Shown here: positions 38,015 through 48,060 of the stretch, piece after piece
How the letters are laid out: the number at the start of each line of letters is the position of its first letter
Position numbering within the stretch: the stretch's first letter is position 1
Assembly: GCA_019671005.1 (NCBI GenBank)
Contig: CM033712.1
Coordinates: 72,676,479-72,740,478 of the forward strand
DNA from: Hibiscus mutabilis
Lineage: Eukaryota; Streptophyta; Magnoliopsida; Malvales; Malvaceae
Reading direction: 5' to 3'
DNA: 64,000 nucleotides
The notes under the pieces: model-generated
The model's database searches: none
The model's input: the letters and a program-made list of their open reading frames with translations, nothing else
Told to the model about the DNA's origin: nothing
Program-made: the position numbers and the translations under genes

Positions 38015-38230
38015 AGATCCAGTTACATGGTGTAAAACTCATTTAGTTTTACACTAATTCATGGCCATTGGATGAGTGAAATGGATGAATGAGATTAATA
38101 GTAGAAAATGTGAAGATTTTCACTTGGGAAAAAAAGATAAGAAAATAATCTTAGCCATTTATTTCCATCATCCAACGGTCCAAAAATAGTGTAAAACTTA
38201 TTGAGTTTTAGACAATTTAAGTGGATCCTA

Positions 38231-38234
<4 letters not shown>
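38015..38234. mobile_element. 220-bp MITE, cluster copy 2
   Basis: Ends agatccagttacatgg and gtaagtggatcctaac, with the same interior as copy 1 (gccattggatgagtgaaatgg, then catccaacggtcc inverted). Followed by a TA dinucleotide run. Confidence 0.7.
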
Positions 38235-38270
<36 letters not shown>

Positions 38271-38271
38271 T

Positions 38272-38493
38272 GAGATCCAGTTACATGGTGTAAAACTCAT
38301 TTAGTTTTACACTAATTCATGGCCATTGGATGAGTGAAATGGATGGATAAGATTAACAGTAGAAAATGTGAAGATTATCACTTGAAAAAAAAAGATAAGG
38401 AAATAATCTGAGCCATTTATTACCCTCATCCAACGGTCCAAAAACTGTATAAAAGTAATTGAATTTTACATAGTGTAAGTGGATCCTAACCCA
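38272..38493. mobile_element. 220-bp MITE, cluster copy 3
   Basis: Very similar to copy 2 across its length and separated from it only by a TA run, so copies 2 and 3 may be a tandem duplication rather than separate insertions. Confidence 0.7.
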
Positions 38494-38525
38494 TATATAT
38501 ATATATATATATGAATTTATATCCA

Positions 38526-38980
38526 ATATACATAATGTATAACTCATAGTTTTACATATTTTTTGGATCGTTGGATGAGTTAATTTACTATTTGTTTTAC
38601 TATGACGGTGATGTAGGGTGATTTTGCAAGGAGTTCAAGGCGAAAAACAATGGTTTGAAGCGGGTTAGGTGGACTAGTTCGTGGCGTGGAAAGTCTGTAT
38701 GGTACGTTAGGTGTTGGAAAATCTTTGCTATCTTAGGCGTGTTGTTCCTTTTTTGTATTTTGGATTGCCTTGCGCTTAGTTGTGTTGTACTCTTTTTCTT
38801 TGAATAAGATTAGGGATATTTTTAACGAGGTACACAATTTAGGTCATACGGGTGTATGATTTAAATTTCTAATAAAATCACATTTGACAAACAAAAAAAA
38901 TCATCCATTCACCCATCCAACGATCCAAAAAACGTGTAAAAGATAAAAACTCTTACACTGTGTGGGTGGATCTTATCCCT
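38526..38980. mobile_element. 220-bp MITE, cluster copy 4, split by ~315 bp
   Basis: The left part (to about 38580, ggatcgttggatgag) and right part (from about 38900, catccaacgatcc, ending gtggatcttatccc) belong to one MITE. The unrelated insert between them ends in an A-rich tract (aaacaaaaaaaatc) and contains a ctttttctttgaataagat word, as in plant LINE 3' ends. It may be a short retroposed piece. Confidence 0.5.
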
Positions 38981-39000
38981 ATATATATAGAGAGAGAGAT

Positions 39001-39220
39001 AGGATCTAGTTACATGGTGTAAAATTCATTTAGTTTTACACTAATTCATGGCCATTGAATGAGTGAAATGGATAGATGAGATTAATAGTAAAAAATGTGA
39101 AAATTATCACTTGGGGAAAAAAGATAAAGAAATAATCTTAGCCATTTATTTCCATCATTCAACAGTCCAAAAATAGTGTAAAACTTATTGAGTTTTACAC
39201 AATATAAGTGGATCCTAACC
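39001..39220. mobile_element. 220-bp MITE, cluster copy 5
   Basis: Begins aggatctagttacatgg and ends taagtggatcctaacc. It is the same family and orientation pattern as copies 1-4 and is preceded by a TA/GA run. Confidence 0.7.
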
Positions 39221-39231
39221 CATATATATAT

Positions 39232-39575
39232 ATGGAGAAGGTAAGGCGTAAATTATTTTCTCAATGTGAACATTAGAACACATCCAATATACCTTCCATT
39301 GGTATAGACATATATAAACATTGACTCAATCCACATCAACCCTAATTAACAAAGAACCAATCACAAAATAATAAAAAAGAAAATCAAAACCTCATAAAGG
39401 GACGTGAAATATACCTTTCACAATGTGAACATTAGAACACATAAAATATACATTTTATTGGTATACACATATATAAACATCGAGTCAATCCACATCGACC
39501 CTATTAACAAAGATCCAATCACAAAATAATAATAATCAAAATCCCATAAAAATGTGATATATATTAATTTAGTCA
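39232..39575 (+). repeat. two further ~180-bp repeat units
   Basis: Two back-to-back units (39232-39400 and 39415-39575) carry the same blocks as at 36.26 and 36.84 kb (caatgtgaacattagaacaca, ttggtatacacatatataaaca, aacaaagatccaatcacaaa). The 36.2-39.6 kb interval is therefore one repeat field into which the MITEs inserted. Confidence 0.65.
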
Positions 39576-39678
39576 CTAACATTACAATTTAATTTCAATT
39601 CAGTCATTGTCTTTTTAACTGATGAGTAAGGGAGGAGCTAGCTTGCCCTCAACACTAGACAACAGAGAAAAAAGGAAC

Positions 39679-41457
39679 ATGGTGGAGCTTCATCACCGGT
39701 GTCATCCCCATCCATTGGTCTTCAATGAAGCCACCAGCAGTCCAAGCGACACCACTTACGACTGCGATGGCTGTGCAGGAGAGGTGTTGGGTTCAAGTTA
39801 CAGCTGCAGGGAGTGCCGGTTTTACCTCCACAAGAAATGGGCGGAGCTGCCCTACGAGATTCATCACCCTGCTCACCCCCCCCCCCACCCTCTTCTTCTT
39901 TTTATTCTTCTTCCATCCCAACACCAGGAAATATATTTTTATTGCAAAATTTGCACCTACAGAGTTTGCGGATTTCTCTATCTTTGTTCTTCTTCTTGTC
40001 CAATTTACTTTCACATTAATCGCGCTTTGCTTCCGCGAGACACTGCTGGAAACTTGATTGAGACCCTCCATGTTGCCCATCAACATCCTTTGATTTCAGT
40101 TAATCCAAATAGCGGTTATTGGTGCAATGGTTGCATTCTCCCAATAATGGATGATGCTTCGTATGCTTGTTTTGAATGTAGAAACTTCTTCCATAAGAAA
40201 TGTCTTGAGCTACCCACAACAATTAATCACCCTTGCCACCGTACACACCAGCTTCTGCTTGATTTCAGTGATTCCGATGAAGACTACCCTGTATGCAACC
40301 TGCGCCAAAGCAATAAGCCGTAGGGATTTTATTATCGTTGTCTCCCTTGCAAGATTTACATACACCTCGAATGCGCTTGGCCACCACCCATTGTTGATGA
40401 CAAATCTCTTCATGAACACCCTTTCGCTTTGTTATTAAGATCAAATGAGCCATTCTATTGTAATGCTTGTGGGAACCAGGGAGATAATGTTTCTTATATT
40501 TGTTCTACCCGCAACATTCAAGTTCATAAAGACTGAACTTCATTGCCACGCCACATTAGACTTAATCTCCATCCCCATCCCATTTCCCACTGCTTTTTCC
40601 TCCGCATTGGCCCCCATGATTCTAGAACTTGGATTGCAGGATATCAAAAGGTGAACATCGAGCATGGGAGTTATTATTGTTCTCGGCCAGGTTGTGATCC
40701 TTTCCTCATTTTACTATTGTTCACTTTGTGATTTCTTTCTACATAAGACCGGTGCTGAATTGCCTGCAATGATTCAACCATGGTTTGTTCGATATCCCTG
40801 TAACCTTCACACAGATCGTATTTTCAGATGTTTGGCTTGTAGGTTTCACTATTGTGGTTTCTCCTACAAATTGCATGATAGCGACAGAGAACTGTGCCTC
40901 AGATGTGCTTCAAGACCTCATGGTTTTACATATCATGCGGATGAGCTGCATTTTCTCTTCTTCGAGGAAGAATATAAGGGGAATTGCAATGCGTGTTGTG
41001 AAGTTTTAAGTTGTGAACGAGCACACAGATGCAAGGATTGCACGTTTGCTTTGGATTGGAGATGTGTTACATTACCGCGCACTATATGGCTTAAGTTTGA
41101 TCAACATTCTCTGACACTTATCAAGATGGTGATGGCTATCCACTACGACACTACTGTGACATTTGTGAAGAAAGAAGAGATCCACATAAATGGTTTTATC
41201 ATTGTGAAACTTGCGACAATGCTATTCACATTAAATGTGTTCTTGGAAAGTATCCATTTATCTAGGCGGGAAGCAAATATACACTTGAAGGTTATCCCAA
41301 TCCTCTCACATTCGTCAAGAAGATCTATTGCTATTCTGAATGCGTTCTCTGCAGTGAACCCTGTTGAGATGTGGCCCTCGAGTTTGTAGAGCATGGATGC
41401 AAGTATATTGTTCATTGGAGATGCATAAAGCCTGATTCTCCTTTTAGTGACAAATAA
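39679..41457 (+). pseudogene. DC1 domain protein, copy C
   Basis: ATG at 39679 (MVELHHRCHPHPLVFNE); an upstream in-frame ATG at 39622 lies in the shared flanking block and is unlikely to be the start. The frame is open to 40320 with the first modules (ECRFYLHKKWAELP has Trp where Cys is expected; CFECRNFFHKKCLELP). Lesions: TAG 40321-40323, TGA 40534-40536, a deletion of roughly 290 bp at about 40698 that fuses the SRPGCD module to the SSFYYC module, a frameshift near 41119, TAG 41263-41265 and another TGA near 41366. In the CSTRNI word Arg replaces Cys. Closest in layout to copy A, with which it shares the 3' flank. Confidence 0.87.
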
Positions 41458-42718
41458 TAGTGGTAGTGAATGATGTATGAAGCCACTTTAGTCTAAACTA
41501 AAACTGTTTGTTATGTACTAAACCCCTTGTTTGTCAAACTTGGTCTGGAAAACAGGGGAGTTTTGCTTTTGTTTCTGTTGTTTTTGTATTACATTTTGTG
41601 GTATTGGCAGTGGCCGTCTTGTAAGCCGTTTTGTTATGTCTTTCCGGTGGTTGCTTCCTGCTTGAGTGCAATGCAATGTGGATTGTTCATACGCCAACAG
41701 CATTCGTAAACTTATTTTATATATTAGTTTCGTAAATAAATTATTTTTAACCAAGGAGACGCTGCCGCATCCGGAGAGGACGGATCCGAGTTTAAGAGAT
41801 TCTTATGTGAGTGACGGTCATTAGATGCATTTAGATTTGTTTGGTTTGTGTCCAACCAGGGACGGAGTCAGAATTGAACATTGCCAGAGCCCAAAATATT
41901 AAATTTAGAAAATTTCAGAATTTATTAAGTACTTAAACTCAAAATTCATAAAATAAAGCATATTTTATCTAATATTTAAACTTACAAGGACCTAAATTAT
42001 TATTTGACCAAAAAATTTGAAGATATGTGCTCGTTCTTTTTTAGTTCAACCCTTATTTGATTATATATTTTAATACTTTTATATTTTTCTTAATTTGAAT
42101 ATTTATTTTTACAAAAGACCAAATTGTTATTTGACCAAAACCTTATCAAATATATTAAATTTATAGTAGGGCCCGGGCCCCTTGGGACCCAACAAAATCC
42201 CAAAGTCAAGACCGACAATTGCAAGAATTGTTCCAATACTTACCAGTACTGCTATTACTTTACCAGCACCACAACAACCGACCTTGTTTTTATGGTAATA
42301 AGACAGTTGGATAGATCAACAATGAGGTTCCAGTGGTCAACAAATTATGTATCTATTGCTCAACTTTAACCTCGGTAGTAAGTTGAATCCATATTTTAGA
42401 AAGAAAAATGTAATAATCTGTCTTCCATTAATTCTATGTGGGCCAACTGAATTTATTGCCTAAAAAGGATAGGCTAATTCATAGAGGACAAGAAGTGCAC
42501 GAGCAATGTGTTGTATGTGGATCTGTTGCTGCAGCTATGTGGAATCAGAAGGAATGTTTTGGGATGGTAGCAGAGACAGGAATGAGCTATTACTCGGCTC
42601 AAAGCTAAAACGTTTTTTGTTTCTTATATTGACGATTGCATGGAATGCATATGTATATTATGTCTTGAGCATAGGCGGAGCCAGAAAATTTAGTGAAGAG
42701 ACACAGAGAGGAAGGAAC
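41458..42718 (+). other. 3' flank of copy C and 5' flank of copy D
   Basis: 41458-41720 is the conserved DC1 3' flank. 41857-42190 is a hAT MITE relic. 42265-42450 repeats the distal flank of copy A. 42629-42662 repeats the copy B upstream block. No independent gene is visible. Confidence 0.6.
41857..42190. mobile_element. hAT-type MITE relic, copy 2
   Basis: The left end CAGGGACGGAGTCAGAATT is a good match to the family. The right end is only suggested by a gggcccgggccccttgg word near 42172-42189 and lacks TCCGTCCCTG. No 8-bp duplication is clear, so the right boundary is uncertain. Confidence 0.45.
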
Positions 42719-45033
42719 ATGGCGGAGCTTCACCACCGGTGTCATCCCCATCCATTGGTATTCAACGAAGACACCAGCAGTCCAAGCGACACCACTTACC
42801 ACTGCGCTGGCTGTGAGGAAAAGGTGTTGGGTTCGAGTTACGGCTGCGCGGAGTGCCGGTTTTACCTCCACAAGGAATGTGCAGAGCTGCCCTCGGAGAT
42901 TCATCACCCGGCTCACCCCACCACCCTCTTCTTCTTTTTCTTCTTCCTCCATCCCAAGATCTGCAACTGGAAATGGGAGTTTTTTTTGCAAAATTTGCAA
43001 CAGCCGCCAGGTTAGGGGATTTATCTATCATTGTTCTTCTTCTTGTCCAATTTACCTTGACATTAATTGCGCTCAGCTTCCACACTACACAAGTGCTGGG
43101 AACTTGATTGAAACCCTCCATGTTGCCCACCCACATCCTTTGATTTCCATTAATCCAACTGGATCTTTTAAGTGCAATGGTTGTCTGGACAAGATAAAAA
43201 AAGATGATGCTTCCTACGCTTGTTTTGAATGTAGAAACTTCTTCCATAAGAAATGTCTTGAACTACCCTCAACAATTAAACACCCTTGCCATCGTTCACA
43301 CCAGCTTTTGCTGGTTTTCTATGATCCCGATGAAAACTTCCCTGAATGCAACCTGTGCCAACGCAGTAGCCGGTTGGGATTTTATTATCGTTGTGTCCCT
43401 TGCAAGTTTTACATACACCTCATATGTGTTGGCCACCACCAATTATTGACCACAGATCTCATCCTGATCACCCTTTCACTTTGTTGCTAAGACCAAATGA
43501 CCCATTCTATTGTAATGCATGTGGCGACCAGGGAGATAATGTTTCCTATATCTGTTCTACTTGCAACATTCAAGTTCACAAGGATTGCACTTCTTTGCCA
43601 CGCCACATTAAACTCAGTCTCCATCCCCATCCCATTTCCCACTGTTTTTCCCTCTCCATTGACCACCATGATTCTAGAACTTGGGATTGCAGGATCTGTT
43701 ATGAAAAGGTGAACATCAAGCATGGGAGTTATTATTGTTCTCGGCCAGGTTGCGATTTTGTTATCCATGTCAAGTGTTCCATGAAGGACAAGTGGTTGTA
43801 TACTGCGGTTGAGGTAGAAAATTCAGACGTATTTGAGGAATCTGATTTGTTGTCTGATAAATCTATGAGTTCCATCATTCGTATTATTAAGGAAATCAAA
43901 GTCAGAGATGATGCAATAACTACAGACATAGAGCATGTTAGTCATGAGCACATCTTGATACTCTCAAATGACATTAAGGATAATAAATATTGCGCTGGTT
44001 GAGTGCTACCTATCCTATCCTCGTTTTACTATTGTTCTAGCTATGATTTTTTTTCTGCACAAGACTTGTGCTGAATTGCCTAGAAGGATTCAGCCAGGGT
44101 CTGACGCATGATTCTGTGTAAGGGGGTTCTAACTATCAGGAAGCTATATTAGAAATGTAGGGGTGCAAAATTACAAGATTTTAAGGGGTGCAGAATTAGA
44201 TTATCAATAGAAAATACAAAAGAAATATATAAAATATAGGGGAATTTAAAATTTTTAGGGGGTGTGGCTGCCCCCAACACCCCTGGGTCCGTCCCTGGAT
44301 TCAACCATGGTTTGTTCCAAAGCGCTGTAATCTTCACACAGATCATATTTTCAGATGTTTTGTTTGTAAGTATCATTATAGTGGTTTCTCCTACAAATTG
44401 CGTAGTTTCACAAAAGAGTGCTCCACAGAACTGTGCCTCAGATATGCTTCAAGACCTCACGGTTTTACATATCATGCGGATGAGCCGTATTTCCTCTTCT
44501 TCAAGGAACAATATGAGGGGAATTGCAATGCTTGTGGTAAAGATTTAAGTTGTGAACGAATATACAGATGCTAGGATTGCACGTTTGCTTTGGACTGGAG
44601 ATGTGTTGCATCACCACTCAATGCATGGCATAAGTGTGATCAACATTCTCTGGCACTTGCTTATCAAGATCGTGATGACTATCCGCTATGACACTACTGT
44701 GACATTTGTGAAGAAAGAAAAGATCCACAGAAATGGTTTTATCATTGTGAAACTTGCGACAATGCTGTACATATCGAATGTGTTCTTGGAAAGTATCCAG
44801 TTATCAAGGCGAGAAGCAAATACACATATGAAGGTCATCCACATCCCCTCACATTCGTCAAGAAAATCTGTTACTACCCCGAATGCGTTCTCTGTGGTGA
44901 GCCTTGCCAAGATCTGGCCTTTGAGTGTGTAGAGCATGGATGCAATTATATTGTTCATTGGAGCTGCATAAAACCTTATTTTCCTCTTAGTTTCCCTCTT
45001 AGCTACAGTGGCAGTGATAGTGGTAGTGAATGA
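42719..45033 (+). pseudogene. DC1 domain protein, copy D
   Basis: ATG at 42719 (MAELHHRCHPHPLVFNE). The most complete plus-strand copy by length; all modules from ECRFYLHKECAELP to VEHGCNYIVHWSC can be followed. Lesions: an indel in the C/T-rich tract at 42918-42975, a 1-nt deletion near 43430, TGA 44000-44002 (Cys lost in the YCNGC word), a frameshift in a T8 run near 44045, a 203-bp hAT MITE at 44095-44297, TAG near 44571 and TGA near 44688. The end (44702-45033) is open and finishes GSDSGSE. The open block 43433-44002 still encodes four modules. Confidence 0.88.
44095..44297. mobile_element. hAT-type MITE, copy 3, inside DC1 copy D
   Basis: Starts CAGGGTCTGACGCATG and ends GGGTCCGTCCCTG. 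Flanking octamers GATTCAGC (44087-44094) and GATTCAAC (44298-44305) differ at one base and equal the DC1 sequence duplicated on insertion. It interrupts the codons after the LHKTCAELPRRI word. Confidence 0.88.
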
Positions 45034-45142
45034 TGTATGAAGCCACTATTACTATTAGATTCAATAAACAAAAACTCAACTACCTTTGCTGTAGAAAAAT
45101 AAAATACTTCTTTTAAGAGGATGAGACAAATGAGATTAATAT
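45034..45142 (+). promoter_or_regulatory. DC1-type upstream block before copy E
   Basis: 45105-45145 matches the copy B upstream block at 27485-27525 (cttttaag..., gacaaatgagattaatatc). In copy E it joins directly to the middle of the coding region, so the normal start and first five modules are missing. Confidence 0.55.
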
Positions 45143-47880
45143 CATCCCCATCCCATTTCCCACTGCTTTATTAAATGCATTGACCACCATAATTCTAGAA
45201 CCTGGGATTGAAGAATCTGTTACAAAAATGTAAACATCGAGCATGAGAGTTAATGTCGTTCTCGGCCAGGTTGCGATTTTTTTTATCCAAGCCAAGTGTT
45301 CCATTAAGAAAAATAGAATGTATGGTGTGGTTGAGGTTGAAAATCCAGACGAATCTGACAAAACTGATTTGTTGTCCGACGAATCTACGAGTTCCATCAT
45401 TCGCGTAATCAAGGAGATCAAAGTTGGGGATGATGTAATAGCTGCAGAGATAGAACATGTTAGTCATGAGCACAACTTGATACTCTCATATGAGATTAAG
45501 GATAATAAATATTGCAACGGTTGTGCGCTACCTATCCTTTCCTCGTTTTACTACTGTTCGCATTGTGATTTCTTTTTGCACAAGACCTGTGCTGAATTGT
45601 GGAGGACGTATCGGCTATGGTTAGATCCAAAGCCCCACAGTCTTCTCACAGATGGTATTTCAAATGTATTATTTGTCACCATAAGTGTAGTGGTTTCTCC
45701 TACAATCCAGGTCGTGGTGGCTATTGCATGTGCCTCAGATGTGCTTCCATGCCACACAGCTTTACATATCAAGCGGATGAGCCACATTTCATCTTCTTTG
45801 TTGGCGAATACGATAGGAATTGTAGTGCCTGTGGTAAAAATAAAAGTCCCGACATAAAATACAGATGCAAGGATTGTGCATTTGCTTTGCATTTGGGATG
45901 TGCTACAATACCACGCACTGCTTGGCATAAGTGTGATAAACATTCTTTTACACTTGCTTATCAAGATTGCAATGATTGTCCTCTACGATATTATTGCGAC
46001 GTATGTGAAGAAGAAAGAGATCCAAAACAATGGTTTTATCATTGCGAAACTTGTGACAATGCTATGCATATCGAATGTGTTTTCTGAGAGTACTCATTTA
46101 TCAATGAAGGAAGCAAATACACATACAATGGTTTCTTTTCACTTTTGTCAAGAAGATCTATTACTAACCGGAATGCATTCAGTGTTGTGAGCCGTGCCAA
46201 GATCTAGCCCTTTTTTCTTGAAAGAAATACGAGCCTCGTTAAAAACCCCTCTAGAGAGATCCTAATGCCAACCCCTAAAGGGGAAAAGAGTACCCACTAA
46301 CATTATCCATTAATAGCATCATCAAGTACAATGTTTTCAATACAATCCGGACATTCACAATAAAAATAATTACATTCTTGTACATTAAATGCCCTGTGTG
46401 CTAAAGTATGGGCTGCTACATTAGCCGAACAGTGTATGTAAGCAACCGATAAGTGATGATGTCGTTAAAGAAGATCCCTTACCTCGGTCAATGATTGAGC
46501 TAATAGCGATCTACCTTGAGTTCTTGATTGGAGCATATTCACCACATTTGCAGCATCTCCTTCAATCAAAACCCTCAGCCATCCCTAGTCCAACGCAAAA
46601 AGAATTGTTGAGTAGAAAGCATGGCTCTCAATTATCTCTGCTGAAGTTGCTCTCAGTAACGCTCTTGCACATCCTGCTATAACCAAGCCATTGTGATTCT
46701 ATGCAAGAAAACCCATCGCACCTTGACCTGACTGAGACTGAAACATACCATCCACTGAAATCTTGATTGTGCCCACCGGAGGTTTAGCCCATTTTGATGT
46801 TGCTCTAGCTTGTGAATATCTAGAAGGTAGTGGTGCGATTCTAGCAGCATTGTACTCCTTATGTAGATGTTGCGCATTTTCCACAATGAGGAATGCAAGC
46901 TATAATTTTTTATCATGGACCAAGACATTATGTTTATTCTATACATTCCATAGGAGCACAAAAAACATATCTTCATTAAGGATTGATGCACAGTGCTTTA
47001 GCCATTCAAAACAAGAGGATGGGCGATCAGCAAGCACACGTCCTGGTAATTTAAAGATCCTGTGGACTTCCCTGCTAGAAGAACAATCTCTCAAAGCATG
47101 GACGACCGTCTCCATCTCTGTTTGGAACAAAGGGCAAATTTCATTCGGTGAACTATGAACTCCAATACCTGCATTAACCGGAAGAGCTTCATGTGCAACC
47201 CGCCAAATAAAGACTTTGATCTTCGGAAGAACCTTGAGCTTGGACAATGTATACCACAGCTTTGGAGGTGGTTTCGGTGAATGAAACTATCTCATTAGCC
47301 ATGCATAGCCTGAGCGAGTAGAATAAGTTCCACTCGAATGATTGCCCCAAATAAGAACACCCGAGTCTCTATTTGCAATAGGACAATTAAGTATAGCCTC
47401 AACATCTGAAGGTGTGAAAACATGTCAGACCTTTTGAGCATCCCGACCATTGTATGAAGGTACCATGAAATCTCCACAAGTCGATGGAACAGGCTGGCTA
47501 TCCACATAAGTCTCTGTGAATTGGACCTGTTGTGCACCTCCCTAATTTGTTTTGAATATAGGAGTAGCACTATCAATTCCAATCTGCCAGAAACCATCTC
47601 GGAGTTGTTGCATAGTGTTAAAATAGATCTCCAGGCATATGATGATTTATCCCCAAGTCTCGCATCAAGTACATTTCGTCCTGCAAAAATTTGCAAGAGA
47701 GAACACGGGAAACCAATGATTGGGGTCAGTTAATAATCGCCATACCTGTTTACCCAACAAAGCAATGTTGAATTGATGAAAGTCTCAGAATGCAAGTCCA
47801 CCGGCTCTCTTGGATTCACAAAGTTTTTGCCAAGCTACCATAGGCCTTGACACTGATAGTGGTAGACTGGTAGTGAATGA
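45143..47880 (+). pseudogene. DC1 domain protein, copy E (5'-deleted, split by a LINE)
   Basis: Homology starts abruptly at the HPHPISHC module. The remaining part carries VEVENPDE, HEHNLILS, HCDFFLHKTCAEL, a frameshift near 45660, then CLRCASMPHSFTYQADEPHF, YRCKDCAFALHLGC and YHCETCDNAMHIEC, ending at TGA near 46085. Degraded homology continues to about 46209, where a LINE lies (46211-47845). After it only cactgatagtggtagactggtagtgaatga (47851-47880), the end of the gene, remains. The final HGCKYIVHWSC module is absent, so some host DNA was lost at the LINE insertion. Nearest relative appears to be fragment H. Confidence 0.8.
46211..47845 (-). mobile_element. 5'-truncated LINE (L1-type) in DC1 copy E
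   Basis: On minus, the upstream end encodes the plant LINE C-terminal RT signature (LCESKRAGGLAF, FNIALLGKQVWRLL), then DARLGDKSSYAWRSIL. The zinc-binding RT-associated domain follows (47247-46940: LPKIKVFIWRVAHEALP, CPLFQTEMETVVHALRDC), then an RNase H-like region (about 46800-46400: ISVDGMFQSQSGQGAMGFLA). It ends in a short A tract (T's at 46210-46216 on plus). Several frameshifts; the 5' two thirds are missing, as usual for LINEs. Confidence 0.85.
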
Positions 47881-48060
47881 TGTTTGTAGCCGCTTTAGTC
47901 TGAACTAAAACTGCTTTTGATGTATTAAAACACTAGATAAATAAACTTGATGCGGGAAGAAAGAGTAGTTTTGCAGAGTTTCATTTTAGTTTTCTTGGTC
48001 GTATTACATTTTGTGGAACCAGCAGTGGTCCTGTAAGTTGTATTGTTTTCTCTTTTTTGG
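47881..48060 (+). other. DC1 3' UTR-like flank after copy E
   Basis: Matches the conserved block after copies A-C (tgatgtttgtagccgctttagtctgaactaaaactg region). Part of it (cagagtttcattttagttttcttgg) is repeated again at about 48122-48146. Confidence 0.6.

Noticed and set aside
39622..39678. Upstream ATG extending DC1 copy C by 19 codons
   Set aside because: The extension lies in the block shared with 21985-22035, and the other copies all begin at the MAELHH/MVELHH codon.
42762..43247. 161-codon minus-strand ORF over DC1 copy D
   Set aside because: It is an antisense shadow of the coding strand; similar shadows occur opposite copies A, B, C and F, and its translation has no Cys/His module pattern.
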